A DNA stretch of 64,000 nt from assembly GCA_034766995.1 (NCBI GenBank), contig CM068325.1:5512164-5576163 (forward strand), in the 5' to 3' direction. Position 1 is the stretch's first letter; each line of letters begins with the position of its first letter. Shown here piece after piece: positions 1 through 12,080 of this stretch. A program made the position numbers and the translations under genes. A model generated the notes under the pieces. It had not been told where the DNA came from, did no database searches, and saw only the letters and a list, made by a program, of their open reading frames with translations. This DNA is from Acanthacorydalis orientalis (Eukaryota; Arthropoda; Insecta; Megaloptera; Corydalidae).

Positions 1-535
1 CTCTTTTACTCGAGCCTCGGCTTTACTTCAGCCCCAGCCTTACTGGAACGCTGGTATTATTCGATCCCCGGTCTTCATCGAGCCTCGGACTTACTCGAAC
101 TCCGGCATTACTCGAGCCGCGGCCTTACTGAAGCCCCGGCTTTACTCGAGCTTCGGCCTCACTCGAGCTCTGGCCGCACTCGAGCTTCGGCCTCACTCGA
201 GATTCGGCCTCACTCGAGCTGCGACCTCACTCGAGAACTGGCCTACTCGACCCCCGGTATTTTTTTGAACCCTGGCCTTACTCGAACGCCCGGCCTTACT
301 CGAACCCCGGTCTTATTTGAACCTCGACCTTATTCGAACATCGACCTTAATCTAACCTCGACCTTACTCGAGAGCCGACCTACTCGAGCACCGGTATTTT
401 TTGAGACGTGGCCTTACTCGAGCTCCGGCCTTACTTGAATCCCGGCCTTACTGTAACCCCGGATTTACACAAGCTCCAGCCTTACTCAAGTCCCGACCTT
501 ACTGTTGCCCCAAATTGACTAGAGCCTCTGCCTAA
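1..535. repeat. Degenerate short tandem repeat (TTACTCGAGC type)
   Basis: The first 535 bases repeat a degenerate unit of about 17-20 bp built on 'ccttactcgagcctcgg', with many variants. No coding signal is visible. It lies between the last visible exon of the phenylalanine hydroxylase gene and the left edge, so it is probably inside that gene's last intron. Confidence 0.75.
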
Positions 536-642
536 TTATACACTATAAGACCATCACAGAGATCCAAGGACTCAAGTCGGCCACTAACTGAACAAAAGCA
601 CAACATCCCTTCTTTCGAACCCCTCCCGCTCGCATCACTCAC

Positions 643-3600
643 ATCATTTTCTCTTTGGCGTCGTTGAAACTCTCGGCGACGTAATAGATCGGCTGGTACG
701 TCGTGATCGGATACTCCTGCAGCGCCGTCTTCGCTGGCTCGAACGGCCGCATTTCCGGTTTGTCGCTGAGCGCGTACTGCAGCTCGCCGTACGACGACAG
801 GAGACCGGCGCCGTACGCCCGTATCCCGCCGTCCTTCTGCGCGCACAGACCGAACTCGACCGTGAACCAAAAGCACTGAAATCGACCCGACTCGGAAGAC
901 ATTGGCACCGTCTCCGGAACAGATTTCGGTCGGCCTTACCGTCGCAAGTTTCTGCACGTAGTCGTCGGGCGCTCCGAGCGACGCGAGCCCGATCTCCTGG
1001 GCGAACTGCGCGAAGTCAGGATCGGCGAACAGGGGCGCGTGCCCGAGCAGTTCGTGGCACACGTCCGGCTCCGGCGTGTACAGCGGCCGGCTCGAGTGCC
1101 TGATGTATTGGGTCGAGTGGAACACGCGGAACGCTAGACCGGCGAGGAAGTCGCGCGACGAGAGCAGACCGGCGACCGGTCGCAACGTGAACCCGGTACA
1201 GTCTGTAATGGAAAACCGTTCGATGAACGTTACCGATCGAAATATTCGTTCTGAGAAGGGAGAGAGGGAGAGAGAGAGAGAGCGGAACCGATAGATTTTT
1301 TTGGACGTGCAAGATCGATTCCAGTGTTTGCGCAACGGGACTGAAACTGAACTTCAGACGTTGAGTCTTTATATTCAAAGAGAGAGAGAGAGATGTTATG
1401 AATGTGCTCGAGGTGTAGAATTTCGATTCTGATCTAATCTGCCAATAACAGTACTAGTCTTGAATAGATCAGCCCAACTTTTAGCAAATCAAATCGTTCT
1501 CGATATGACATGGAACCGGATCTGACTGGAATCGGCTCGGCATAACTTGAGCCTGATTGAATCTGACCTGACTAGATTTAATCAATCCTGATCTGTCCGG
1601 ATCTGACCAAACCTTGACTACTTTATCTGGTTAGGCCTGACATTAACAGGATGGTCCCGGAAGTACCCGGCCCAACGAAGAAAACACAAAAATTTTGGAA
1701 AAAAACATATTCATTTTTCAACATGATCTCGTTTCAGCTCTATACACTTTTCCCGGCGATGTTCAATAAGTTCGGTACCATTTTTATGATAAGAACTGTC
1801 TTGCTCCCCAAAACACCCATTAACTGCCGACATCGCTTCTTCATCGTTGGGAAATCTTCGACCACTGAGCCTTTTTATCAAGTTTCGGAACAGAAAATAA
1901 TCCGAGGGGGCTAAATCTGGCGAATATGGTGCACGAGGTAGCAATTCAAACTTCAATTCGTTAATTTTGGCCATTGCAATGACGGATTTGTGAGCCGGTG
2001 CATTGTCTTGATGAAACAACACTGGATCTGATTAGTTAAATGATCATGCCTGATCGGATTCGACCTAACCTGACCACATCACAGCAGATCTGACCGAACG
2101 ACATTTGACCCTATCATCTAGTATCCGACCTGACTTGAAAACCGAACAAATACTGATCGTTAGTATCGTTACGCACCCTTCAAGAAATTCGACACGTCCT
2201 CGAGCTGAGGTATGTTGTCGACGCGGAACCCGCAGTTCTCCACGAGCAGCGGAAACACGTGGTTGTGCTCCTTGCACGCATGCGTCGGATACAGTGTCGT
2301 CAGTTTGCGGAACACTTCGGCCCACGTCGCCGTTTCCTGAAAGACAAGCGTTCAGAACAGCGGTCTCCTTCCATAGAGTATCACATTGTCTCCTTTCATC
2401 CAGTTATCGTCGCACTTTTTCTTCTCTCACCCTCAACAACAACACCCTCACACTCACCTCCTCTGTATAATCGACGTGCGGCAACGGCTGTCCGTACTTG
2501 TAATGGTACGCAATGTCTGCAAAGTACTTCCTTCTCGCCCTGTACGTAGCGTCGGTGAATCCTGGATGATCTGAATCGAGCTCTGCCCCGTACGACAGAA
2601 TCTGATTTGCGAATCGATCCAGGTCTCTGATACGCCTCGGAAACCACGGAACAGTATCTGAAAATATCCATCATGTACTCATTCTCTCTCTCTCTCGATT
2701 AATCAATATTTCTCTCTATATATATCTTCTAATCACTTCAACCTGACATGAGTTTTCTATTCTCTCTATCTTATATTTCTCCCACTGTCATTCTCTCTCT
2801 CTCTCTATTATTAATCGAATAAAAAACAAGAAGGCTGATAATCAATAAGAAAAAAATGATGAAAAAGATCGAACAAAAGTGAGAATTAATAAATTCTGTA
2901 TTAGTCATTGAAAAGAGAAAGAAAAAATGAATAAAGAAGAGAAATAGATAAAGGAAGAAGTTGAAAAGATCTCTCCTGCTATGCATCTCTTCTACACTTT
3001 CCTTTTCTATCTGTTTTTCTAATAAAAGAGCTCGAATTCGTCCTCTATATCACTTTCTCTCTTCGTTTCGTCCGTTATTTATGTTCACTTTCTCTTTCTG
3101 TACAGATCCTATCATGACGGTCGCTTGAAATGAACCCGACTGACCTTTATTATCCTTGTGATTCCTCGATATGACGCTGAAGTAGTCGCATTTCTGTTTC
3201 AGTTCGTCGATGGCGCCGCCTAGATCCCCGCCACCCGGCGAACACTCGACCATGAACTCGTACTTGGCCGGGCATCGAGCCGACGGCCGCGACTCGATGT
3301 GCAGCAGGTCGACGCCGTGCGCGCTGAATATCGCGAGCGAGCGTTCGAGCGCGCCGACCTGCACCTTGTCGCCGGGCTTCGGCGAGAAGATCAGGCACGT
3401 CGCCTTCGCCGCGTCGTGTCCCTCCCTTATGTACTGTCCGCCGTCCATCAGCGTCGGCTGTGGATCCGAAACGAACGCGGCGAGTCGACCGTCTCCGAGC
3501 TCTCGAGACGGCCGAGCCTCGACACGCTTCCACTCACCGTCTCGATCTCGTCGAGATAGCTGTCGATGTGCTCGTACTCCTTGAACGAGTTCCGCATGCT

Positions 3601-3660
3601 CTTCTCGTTTATCTTCTCCATCTCTTCGGCGTTCTGTTGCGCCGTGATCAGTTTCTCCAT
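643..3660 (-). CDS. Hn: Phenylalanine hydroxylase (Henna-type), 3' end off window
   Basis: Aromatic amino acid hydroxylase: iron- and tetrahydrobiopterin-dependent conversion of phenylalanine to tyrosine; insect Henna is also reported to act on tryptophan. Coding exons on the minus strand: 3660-3538, 3457-3145, 2657-2458, 2336-2177, 1202-940, 875-643. All junctions are GT-AG and phases agree, giving 430 residues plus two bases; the donor at 642-641 leads to a last exon outside the window. An N-terminal ACT regulatory domain shows GAL at 76-78 and IESRPS at 95-100. The catalytic domain has VPWFPRRI, the CHELLGH motif with iron ligands H315 and H320, and E360 in TVEFGL; the 5 and 40 residue spacings match the family. 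'[11 protein letters not shown]' points to phenylalanine rather than tyrosine or tryptophan hydroxylase. The start is the first ATG after the probable non-coding first exon. The 974-bp intron 1203-2176 holds a mariner fragment. Confidence 0.93.
1430..1651. repeat. Degenerate CTGA-rich repeat in intron, left of mariner
   Basis: Loose repetition of 'gatctgacctgactggaatc'-like words. The same type of sequence resumes at about 2028-2150 on the other side of the mariner fragment, so the transposon appears to have landed inside this repeat. Confidence 0.55.
1652..2026 (-). mobile_element. Mariner transposase C-terminal fragment (decayed)
   Basis: On the minus strand this translates to the C-terminal part of a mariner transposase. 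HQDNAPAH carries the second catalytic Asp and [12 protein letters not shown] the third; 34 residues separate them, the D34D signature of mariner. The '[10 protein letters not shown]' segment and the '[11 protein letters not shown]' tail are also typical. The reading frame meets a stop at about 1711, after which similarity seems to continue. The N-terminal DNA-binding half, first catalytic Asp and terminal inverted repeats are not visible, so this is a dead fragment. It sits antisense-neutral within the phenylalanine hydroxylase intron, on the same strand as the host gene. Confidence 0.85.
2695..3144 (-). other. Intron of phenylalanine hydroxylase gene, low complexity
   Basis: Part of intron 2658-3144. 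It is AT-rich with runs of CTCTCT and TATA and no coding signal. Confidence 0.7.
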
Positions 3661-3672
3661 CGCGATCGGTGA

Positions 3673-4103
3673 CTGTAACCGAGAATCGTTATGATCTATG
3701 AGTCTGGCAATAAGGTAGATGATCGACAGAATCATCGAATCTGTTGATCTGGATCTGTTAAACACGCTTACTGCGATCCGTTCGAGTTTTCTGGACGAAA
3801 CGTCTCCCGTGTACACAGGAGTTCCCGGTACTGGTCCCGTGTGGATGCGATTTCGTTTCGACTCACTGTGCCCAGATCGGCGACAAGTAAACAAAATCTC
3901 TCACCTGTGTGCCGTCGCTCTCGATGAATTCCGAATCTGCGAATCTGTCACTGTCTCTTACACACACGCGCACTCGGACGTCTCTCTCGATCGATGTACA
4001 ACGAGAAAAATGAAAACGTATCGAGCGCAGGACCTCGACACGCGACGTACGGATTCTAGAAAGTGTTTAGCGGCCCCGACACGCCGGCCCCGTCGCTTTA
4101 TAG
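3673..4103 (-). promoter_or_regulatory. Phenylalanine hydroxylase promoter and non-coding first exon
   Basis: TATAAA on the minus strand at 4103-4098 lies in GC-rich sequence. A transcript starting about 30 bases downstream (near 4070) would run through an ATG-free stretch to a good donor, CAG|GTGAGA, with exon end 3905. The acceptor AG at 3674-3673 opens the exon that carries the start codon at 3660. The transcription start and exon 1 are inferred; the TATA word and splice signals are seen. Confidence 0.55.
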
Positions 4104-4394
4104 AGTCGAGCGGGATCGCACGTCCGTTACGATCTGCGATCCGTCGCGCGCGCACTGCCGACTAACGGTGCAGCGGCCGCCGCGTCTCGCTCGCGCCGGT
4201 CGATTCGTGCGGCGCGCCGTCTCGCTCGCACTCGTACGCGCGCCCGCTCGACAACACCAGTCAATAAAATCAATTAATTTATTGACGACCAGCAGGTTTT
4301 TAGAAAATAATGCGACGTTGTAAACAAACTCGAGGACTGGTCGGTAATTAATTTATGCCGGAATACATATTATTTACATACTTATGTGTAAATA

Positions 4395-4471
<77 letters not shown>

Positions 4472-4735
4472 CGGTTGACGATTTCATTCGAAATACATGT
4501 CTGAAACAACATCGAGAAGTGGCAGGCGCCTGATGCATCGAGAAACGATTCTCGGTCATGCAACAAACGCACGATCGGATTATTTTTCCGTTCTGCAAAC
4601 TCGAACGAAGCAGACTCCTTGATCGATCGGTCGGGTGCCCTCCTTCGGGAAACCTGATCTGGTCCTGACGATCTCCTTCGGACCTTCTTCATCGAAACAA
4701 CTCACTCATTTCACAGTCCGTTCCGTCGCGCGTCG
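4104..4735. repeat. Intergenic with (AT)n microsatellite
   Basis: No gene seen. An AT dinucleotide run occupies about 4398-4467. The remainder is unique-looking intergenic sequence upstream of the phenylalanine hydroxylase promoter. Confidence 0.7.
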
Positions 4736-5775
4736 CTCATAAAAGATGAGCATGCCGATGCTTCTTTCGCATTAAGCTGCCTATGAATCGATTTAGAGAC
4801 TAGAAAATGGATATTGGACAATCTCTTCTCTTTTCAATCGCTCGAACGCGACTAACCGCCCGTTTTATAGAGTTTTCCTCGCACATTTCTCATAAAAGAT
4901 GAGCGAGTCGATGCTTCTTTCGCATTAAACTACCTATGAATCGATTTAGAGACTAGGAAATGAATATTGGACCATACCTTCTTTTCCCAATCGCTAAAAA
5001 GCGACTAAACACCCATTTCATAGAATTTTCTTACATATTTCTCATAAAAGATGAGCATGTCGATGCTTCTTTCACATTAAACTATCGATGAATCGATTTA
5101 GAGATTGAAACAACAAATGGAGAAGAACAAATGGAAGCAAATAGAAACAATAAATGGATATTGGATAGTATCTTCCCTGTTCAATTACTCAAACACGACT
5201 AACCACCCATTTCATGGTATTCTCCTGACATATTTCTCATAAGAGATGAGCGAGTCGATGCTTCTTTCGCATGAAACTGTCTATAAATCGATTAAAAGAC
5301 TAGAAAATGGATATTAGACCATCTTGTCTCTTTTTAATCACTCAAATGCGTCGAACCAACCATTTCATTGCATTTTTGTCACACATTTCTCATAAAAGAT
5401 GAACAAATCGATGCTTCTTTCGCATTAAACTATCTATGAATCGATTTAAAGACTAGAAAATGACTATTGGTCCATATTTTCTCTTTTAATTCACTCAAAC
5501 GCGACTAAACACTCATTTTATAGCATCTTCCTTGCAAATTTCTCATAAAAGATGAGTATGTCAGTTCTTATTTCGTATTAAACTATCTATGAATCATTTT
5601 AAAGACTAGAAAATGACTATTAGACCATCTCTTCTCTTTTCAGTCACTCAAACGCGAGTAAACATCCATTTAATAGCATTTTCCTCACACAATTCTCCAT
5701 AAAAGTCGAGCGAGCCGATGCTCCTTTCGCATTAAACTGTCTACGAATCGATTAAAAGACTAAAAAGTAACTACA
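4736..5775. repeat. 153-bp satellite array, block 1
   Basis: Tandem units beginning near 'cataaaagatgagc' occur at about 4739, 4891, 5043, 5238, 5391, 5544 and 5699. Spacing is 152-155 bp except for one 195-bp unit that carries a ~42-bp insertion around 5110-5160. Conserved words include 'gatgcttctttcgcattaaa' and 'gaatcgatttagagactaga'. No reading frame is conserved between units. Confidence 0.9.
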
Positions 5776-6379
5776 AAAATCGTTCTAGAATTGCATATTC
5801 ATCATCCTGTGATCTTGTTCTTGTACCTGTTCTCTATATCTCTGTAGATCTAGTGATACCTGACACTGTCCGTACGTATGCCAAAAGCTGAAACAGTCGC
5901 GAATCGTGCTACTAGATCTCTGTGTACACTGTTTGTTTCGTTTTTGTTTTTTTTTTTCAAATCCGATTTTTGTATTCACTCGTTTCGATCAATATTCAAA
6001 CGTTGTAACTGATCTTTGATCACCGATCGTTTCGCAATCGAACCGCTGTACTGTTTGCCGATCGCTATGCGGAAAAATATTTGCACACCGAATGCCGGAC
6101 GACTGATCTGTAAACAGAGTTCGCCTGTGCGCGCGTGTCGCGAAGATGCGATTTACCTTGAAGCGAGTGTCTGTTTACCTTCTTCTCAATCCGTTTATTG
6201 TTTTGTTTATTTTCGCGGATCGCATGCACGGCGTGACACTCGAGAGATGTACGCGGAACGTCGTCCGATCTCGGCCGATCTATCGATCGGCTTTAAAAAA
6301 TTCCACGCAGTCTGTAGGGACGATTCGATAATCCCTCCTGTGCACGATCGCACGATCGAACGGGGCTGAATACACGTTT
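5776..6379. other. Non-satellite insert between satellite blocks
   Basis: Sequence unrelated to the flanking 153-bp units, moderately CpG-rich with open frames of 60-117 codons. I recognise no protein and no splice-supported exon, so no gene is called. Confidence 0.5.
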
Positions 6380-7240
6380 CATAGAATTTTCTCTTCGCAT
6401 TTCTTATAAGAGTAGAACGCATCGATTCAATTCTCAAATGGAAAGATCTATAGATCGATCTAAGGACTGGAAAATGACTATTAGATCATCAGTTCCCTGT
6501 TCAAACACTCAAACTGTGTTCAGTATTGATTCTATAGACTTTTTCTTATATTTTTTTGATTAAAAATCAACGAATCGATCCTCGCCTTGAATTAAAGGAT
6601 CTATAAATCATTCTAAAGACTAGATAACAACTATAAGATCATTTTGTTTTTGTTTAAACACTCAAACACGACTCAGTATTCATTCTATAGAGTTTTTCTT
6701 ATATTTTTATGATTAAACATGAGCGAATCGATCCTTGTCTCGAATTAAAAGATCTATAAATCATTCTAAAGACTAGATAACAACTATAAGCTCATTTTGT
6801 CTTTGTTTAAACACTCAAACAGGACTTAGTATGAATTCTATAGAGTTTTCCTTATATTTTTATGATTAAAAATGAACGAATCGATCATTGTCTCGAATTT
6901 AAAGATCTATAAATCAATCTGAGCTCTAGATAACAATTATTAGATCATCTTGTTCTTGTTTAAACACTCAAACAGGACTAAGTATTCATTCTATGTAGAT
7001 TTTCTTACATTTTTGCAATTAAAAATGAACGAATCGATCGTTGTCTCGGATTAAAAGATCTATAAATCAATCTAACGACCAGAAGAGGCCTATTCGATCA
7101 TCTCGTCTCTTCTCGATCAACCAGACAGGACTGTGTACTCATTTTGTGCACTTTTTCCTACACATTTCTCATAGAACAGATAATGATCTCAAATTGTATC
7201 CGGTTGACTGATCTATAGATCTATTTAAGGTCTGCTAGAC
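6380..7240. repeat. 153-bp satellite array, block 2 (diverged)
   Basis: The same family as 4736-5775 continues with units near 6402, 6557, 6711, 6864, 7015 and 7159. Words such as 'gatctataaatcattctaaa' correspond to 'gaatcgatttagagac' of block 1. Units are more diverged than in block 1. Confidence 0.85.
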
Positions 7241-7498
7241 TGGCGCAACATCACGGGATCGTTTTGAATACTTTCATAGAATGGAATCCAATCATAAATC
7301 GTGACAACGAATCGATGTGCCTTTGTTCTGAAACGATCTAAAACAAAATGGCGTACACGTTTGTTATTTCATGTTCGATTTTCGTTTGTTTATCGTTTTA
7401 TGATCGTACATAATTTTTATAAAATTGAAAAAAAAATGTGTTCGGAGTCTGTTTCATTTTTTGAGATGAATTTCGACTTCTTATCCGGGTATGAAGCT

Positions 7499-9039
7499 TT
7501 ACAGAGCTTCGCTCTGTCCTTCGACTGTTTCTCCGATTCGATCCTGTTCGTCGGACATCGTCGCCGAGGCTGTCTGCTCGACCGGATCGTCCGGCCGTTG
7601 GAGAGCCGCCGGCCGCAGATCGACGTCCGTCTCTGTCCCGTCCGGGACGTCCGGTCGAGCGTCGACGCTCCGACACAGCGGCAAATCGAACGGGAGCCTC
7701 GTCGGCCGGCACACTTTGATCGAGAACGTGACGGTGCGCGCCGGATCGAGCACGGTCTGAGTGAGTAGACGCGTCGCCGTCTTCGTGACGGTCGCGCCGC
7801 GGATGAAGTCGAAGTATCCGCCGGGCCAGACGCCGGCGTCGTCGCCCTGATCCGGGCCTGACGGCGCGCGCTCCGGTAGACCGGGCGTCTCGTGCGACGA
7901 CATTTCCGGTACGACGCCCGTCGTCGGCTCGACACTCGGGTCGGGACGACTGCCGGGCGACGGTCTGTGCTTCGGCGGTCGCTCGCGGTCCGGACGGCGA
8001 CGCCGCGCGTCGTAACCCGGGTCCAGGCTCAACGGTGCGGCTGTCTCACTTGAAATCACAGGAAGTACGATCTATAAGTCTTACAAGAAATGTTCTCAGC
8101 TCCCATTTCGTCTCACAACATTTTTTCAATAAAACCAAACACTTATTTAAGTCAAATTACCTACTTTTCTGCAACTAAATATTCACAGTCTCTCCCCAAA
8201 GATCTATAGATCTATTTAAGGATTTCAAAACGACTATCCGACCCTCACCTCGCTTTCGAATCACTCAAACGATACTGAACAAGATTTTTCACAATTTTCC
8301 CGAATTGCTTGCTCGGCTCATTGTTCGGAATCGATTCATCGCCGTGATTCAAAGATCTATAGATCGAATCGAACACTTGAAAGACTTGGAATTGTCGGAC
8401 TTGAGTTGAAAAAACAATCGATTTGAGAAACGTGTACAGCAGAGTTATGAGAGGATTCTTGAAAATCATTTGGAAAAATGTTAGTTTGGTAGGAAAATAA
8501 TTGCGGTTTATGAGTTTGAAATTCGTATACATTTCCGCATCTATTTTCCTACCGACTTAATAGTTTTGTGTGAATTCGTTTCAATCAAAACCGTGTTTCT
8601 CTTGCCGATAAAAAATACTGACTGGTTGGATTCTACAAGATGGCCGTCTTTCCACAACCAAACTTGCACGGCCCGTTCGATCCAGATTCTGTTTACATTT
8701 CTCTGTATATGGAGGTAAAGGTGTGCGGGTTCGATGGGCCGATACTCACGTGATGCTAGGGTCCTGTCGCGTCGCCGACGGGAATATCTGGTCGATGTTG
8801 AGGAACCGCACGCCCCTGCACGGCGGCAACGTCGGCGCGACGGCGACGCAGCTCGACGGGACGACGCTCGTGACGATCAGATTGTCGACGTAGAGTTTCG
8901 TGACTGTCGATCCGGCGTTGAACCAGCGTCCGTCGCGGTCCGGCGGCGGACCGGACGATCGGCACTCGACCGCGACGACCGTCGCGAAGAAGAAGAAGAA
9001 GAAGAAGAAGACGAACGAGACGAACGGCACTCTGTCCAT
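7499..9039 (-). CDS. Uncharacterised secreted protein, 279 aa, two exons
   Basis: Exon 1 is 9039-8750 and exon 2 is 8048-7499 (stop TAA), joined across a 701-bp intron with GTGAGT donor at 8749-8748 and AG acceptor at 8050-8049; phases fit and the total is 280 codons. Residues 1-24 form a signal peptide whose core is a run of eight phenylalanines (F11-F18) encoded by a GAA/TTC microsatellite. The mature protein begins near E25 and has few cysteines. The middle (about 97-170) is proline- and arginine-rich and probably disordered. A conserved-looking block around 'TVTKTATRLL' and 'VTFSIKVCRPTRLPFDLPLC' follows. The family is not recognised and no enzymatic motif is visible. The start codon lies about 45 bases downstream of a TATA box, which supports the choice. 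The intron carries a satellite-like unit and a foldback element. Confidence 0.7.
8190..8395. repeat. Stray 153-bp satellite units inside an intron
   Basis: 'gatctatagatctatttaag' followed by 'aatcactcaaac' matches the diverged 153-bp satellite of 6380-7240. This places the satellite inside the intron of the secreted-protein gene. Confidence 0.6.
8484..8556. mobile_element. ~73-bp foldback MITE copy 1
   Basis: Imperfect palindrome: 'TTTGGTAGGAAAATAATTGC' at the left is mirrored by CCGCATCTATTTTCCTACCGAC at the right, flanked by TTA and TTA. No internal gene. It lies within the intron of the secreted-protein gene. Confidence 0.7.
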
Positions 9040-9081
9040 CGTTCACCGGATATGTCTGCCGACGGTCGACGGACGCGCACG

Positions 9082-9088
9082 TTTTATA
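9082..9088 (-). promoter_or_regulatory. TATA box of secreted-protein gene
   Basis: TATAAAA on the minus strand, 43 bases upstream of the start codon at 9039. Spacing implies a very short 5' UTR. Confidence 0.6.
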
Positions 9089-9337
9089 CCCGGACCGACA
9101 CTGATTAAATTCTTCAGACCGACTGACTGACTGACGACGACGGCCCGTCTGTACGGTTGTAGACACACTTAAAATATTTTCGAAGATAACGAAAACCATT
9201 AAGATATACTTAAATCACTTCAGACATTCTTTTGTCTGAATAACGATCGACGCGCACGAATCAAGCCGGCTGCCGATCCTGAAAAACAAACAGAATGACC
9301 ACCCGACTCGATCCATTTCGTTCGCATACAATTATTA

Positions 9338-9411
9338 GCTTGGTAGGAAAATAATTGCGGTGATGTATACACGAATTCATGTTACGATCCGCAATTATTT
9401 TCCTACCAATC
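9338..9411. mobile_element. ~74-bp foldback MITE copy 2
   Basis: The arms 'TTGGTAGGAAAATAATTGCG' and their reverse complement are nearly perfect, flanked by TTA (9335-9337) and TAA (9412-9414). It is the best-preserved copy in the window. Confidence 0.75.
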
Positions 9412-9439
9412 TAATATAAACGACTTAATTAATTCATCG

Positions 9440-9605
9440 CTCGCGTATTTCGCTGCAACTGAACACGCACGCTTTCTTCTCAGAGATTGAAAGATCCAGG
9501 AAAGATCGTTTTGAGGACTTGTAGATGACTATTTGATCATCTGATCCCTTTCTAATCACTCGAACACGACTTAATACTCGTTTCGTAGATACGACATATC
9601 CGACA
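9440..9605. repeat. Diverged 153-bp satellite unit upstream of secreted-protein gene
   Basis: Order of words ('gattgaaagatcc', 'gaggacttgtagatgactat', 'aatcactcgaacacgact') follows the 153-bp satellite. The satellite therefore exists on both sides of the gene. Confidence 0.55.
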
Positions 9606-10240
9606 CGACACGACACGACCCGACCCGACCCGATACAATCGAACCACTGCTAGCAAATCGTTTCATTTCCTCACAAACTACGATCCGATGACGATAAATC
9701 GTTCTGTTTGTCCTCCAGTCAGCCCGATTGTCTTCAAATCGATCCAGGAGTTTTATCACATACAATTTTTTTTATCCGTCGTCTAGACGGAACGATTTAT
9801 AAAACACCTGTGTATGTAATCGTCGACGTGACGAAATCGGTACGAGGTCGAATCGATCAGTACTCATTCACAGTAAATCGAGAGAAACGTGCGAGGCGAA
9901 GGAAAATGTCGGACGAGTCCTAAACGATCGAATAAATAGGGTGTTAATCGTTCGGTATCGAACCGAGATGTTTGTGTAAGGACGTCGGGCTAGCATAGTG
10001 TGTGTACACACGCACACACACACACACACACACATGTACACGTTTAGAGGTCAGTGCAGGCTTCGTCGTTGAATCAGAGCGATGCTGACGCGGGTACAGT
10101 GCACTTTGTGCGGTGCGTGGGTTCGTCCGCAACGTTTTGCCATGTACGGTGTTGGCAGCATGGTCTTAATTGCGATTCAGTTGCGACACGATGCAATCCT
10201 TGAGTGCATGGGTGTATTTGTGGTTTTGGAAAATTGAAAT
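9606..10240. repeat. Intergenic with (CA)n microsatellite
   Basis: No gene seen. A CA run lies at about 10004-10034. Confidence 0.7.
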
Positions 10241-11480
10241 TTTGACAGTTTATAGCAAACTAAACGCTCTTTTTCGTGTCGTACTTGGATTTGCAAAAAA
10301 AAAATGATTTTTATTTATTATTAGCGAAAGATCGACGACCTGTATAAAGCTTCTGAGTTGTGTCAATTAAAAATTCGCCATGGATGTATTTGCAGTTTTG
10401 GAGAATTGAAATTTTGAAAATTTATAGTAAATTGAACGCTTTTTTACGTGCCACACTTAGATTTGCAAAAAAAATGATTTTTATTTATTATTAGCGAAAG
10501 ATCGACGACCTGTATAAAGCTTCAGCGTTGTGTCAATTAAAAATTCGCCATTGATGTATTTGCGGTTTTGGAGAATTGAAATTTTGAAAATTCATAGTAA
10601 ATTTAACGCTCTATTTCGTGTCATACTTGGATTTGCAAAAAAAAAATGATTTTTATTTATTATTAGCGAAAGATCGACGACCTGTATAAAGCTTCTGCGT
10701 TGTGCGAATTAGAAATTCGCCATGGATGTATTTGCAGTTTTGGAGGATTGAAATTTTGAAAATTTATAGTAAATTGAATGCTCTTTTACATATCATACTT
10801 ATATTTGCAAAAAAAAATGATTTTTATTTATTATTAGCGAAAGATCGACGACCTGTATAAAGCTACTGCGTTGTGTCAATTAAAAATTCGCCATGGATGT
10901 ATTTGCGGTTTTGGAGAATTGAAATTTTGAAAATTTATAGTAAATTGAATGCTTTTTTACATATCATACTTAGATTTGCAAAAAAAATTGATTTTTATTT
11001 ATTATTAGCGAAAGATCGACGACCTGTATAAACCTTCAGCGTTGTGCCAATTAAAAATTCGCCATGGATGTATTTGCGGTTTTGGAAAATTGAAATTTTG
11101 AAAATTTATAGTAAATTTAATGCGCTTTTCCGTGTAGTTCTTAGTTTTTCAAAAAAAAAATGAAATTTAAGAGATATAGGCGATAAATCAACCACTGGCA
11201 TGTCGGTTGGAGGTTAATGGTAGATCTATGAGTTTTATCACATTTGAAAATTCGCCATGGATGTGTTTTTGGTTCTGAAAAGTCGACATTTTGAGAGTTT
11301 ACAGTCAATTTAACTCCATTTTACGTGTCATACTTAGATTTGCAAAAAAATATATAATTCTTTTGTTATTAGCGAAAGATCGACGACCTGCATACAACTC
11401 CTGCGTCGTGCCTCTTTAAAAATTCACAATGGACGTATTTGTAGTTTTGGAAAATTGAAATTCCGAAACTCGATAGTAAA
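10241..11480. repeat. ~171-bp satellite array B
   Basis: The word 'ttagcgaaagatcgacgacc' recurs at 10321, 10491, 10663, 10834 and 11005 (spacing 170-172), then at 11369 after two diverged units. 'aattcgccatggatgtattt' and 'atttatagtaaattgaa' are also conserved. Units 1-5 are homogeneous and the right part is diverged. Confidence 0.9.
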
Positions 11481-12020
11481 TTTCATAATATTTCTTGTCA
11501 CGTGTTTCGTTTTTCGAAAAACTGAATGGTTCTCTAGTTATTTTGAATGTTCTACACAACGCTCGCCATTTACCTATACACAATCCTGCGTACCGATTCG
11601 AAAATTCACCGCGGCCCTATTTACCATCCTATGAGTTTGAAAATCAGTAACCTTATATAGAATTCAATTATCTTTCACGTCTCGTGCTTATTTCTCGAAT
11701 AAAACATCAATTTCTTCAAATATTGACACGAAACGATCGTCTCGCATCGGTCGACCTGCGCGTAAATCGTAATATCACTTCCACTGAACTCTGGTACACC
11801 CACACCGGGTACAATTAAACAGTCATTGCACTGGAACACACACGCTCACTTACTCTAGAAATCACACACACACCTACACCTGAATATAAATATACAGGGC
11901 TGGACGCAATCGTCAACAGTATTGACGATTGCGTCTTGATATTTTTCATCAGAATGTTTCATAACATTTCCAATCGATTCTTATCCAAAAATATAGTTGG
12001 AATATCAGATCCATCCTGTA

Positions 12021-12080
<60 letters not shown>

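Noticed and set aside
4374..4598. Tyr-Ile repeat frames over AT microsatellites (also at 11936, 41727, 45010, 50963, 58137)
   Set aside because: Translation of (AT)n only.
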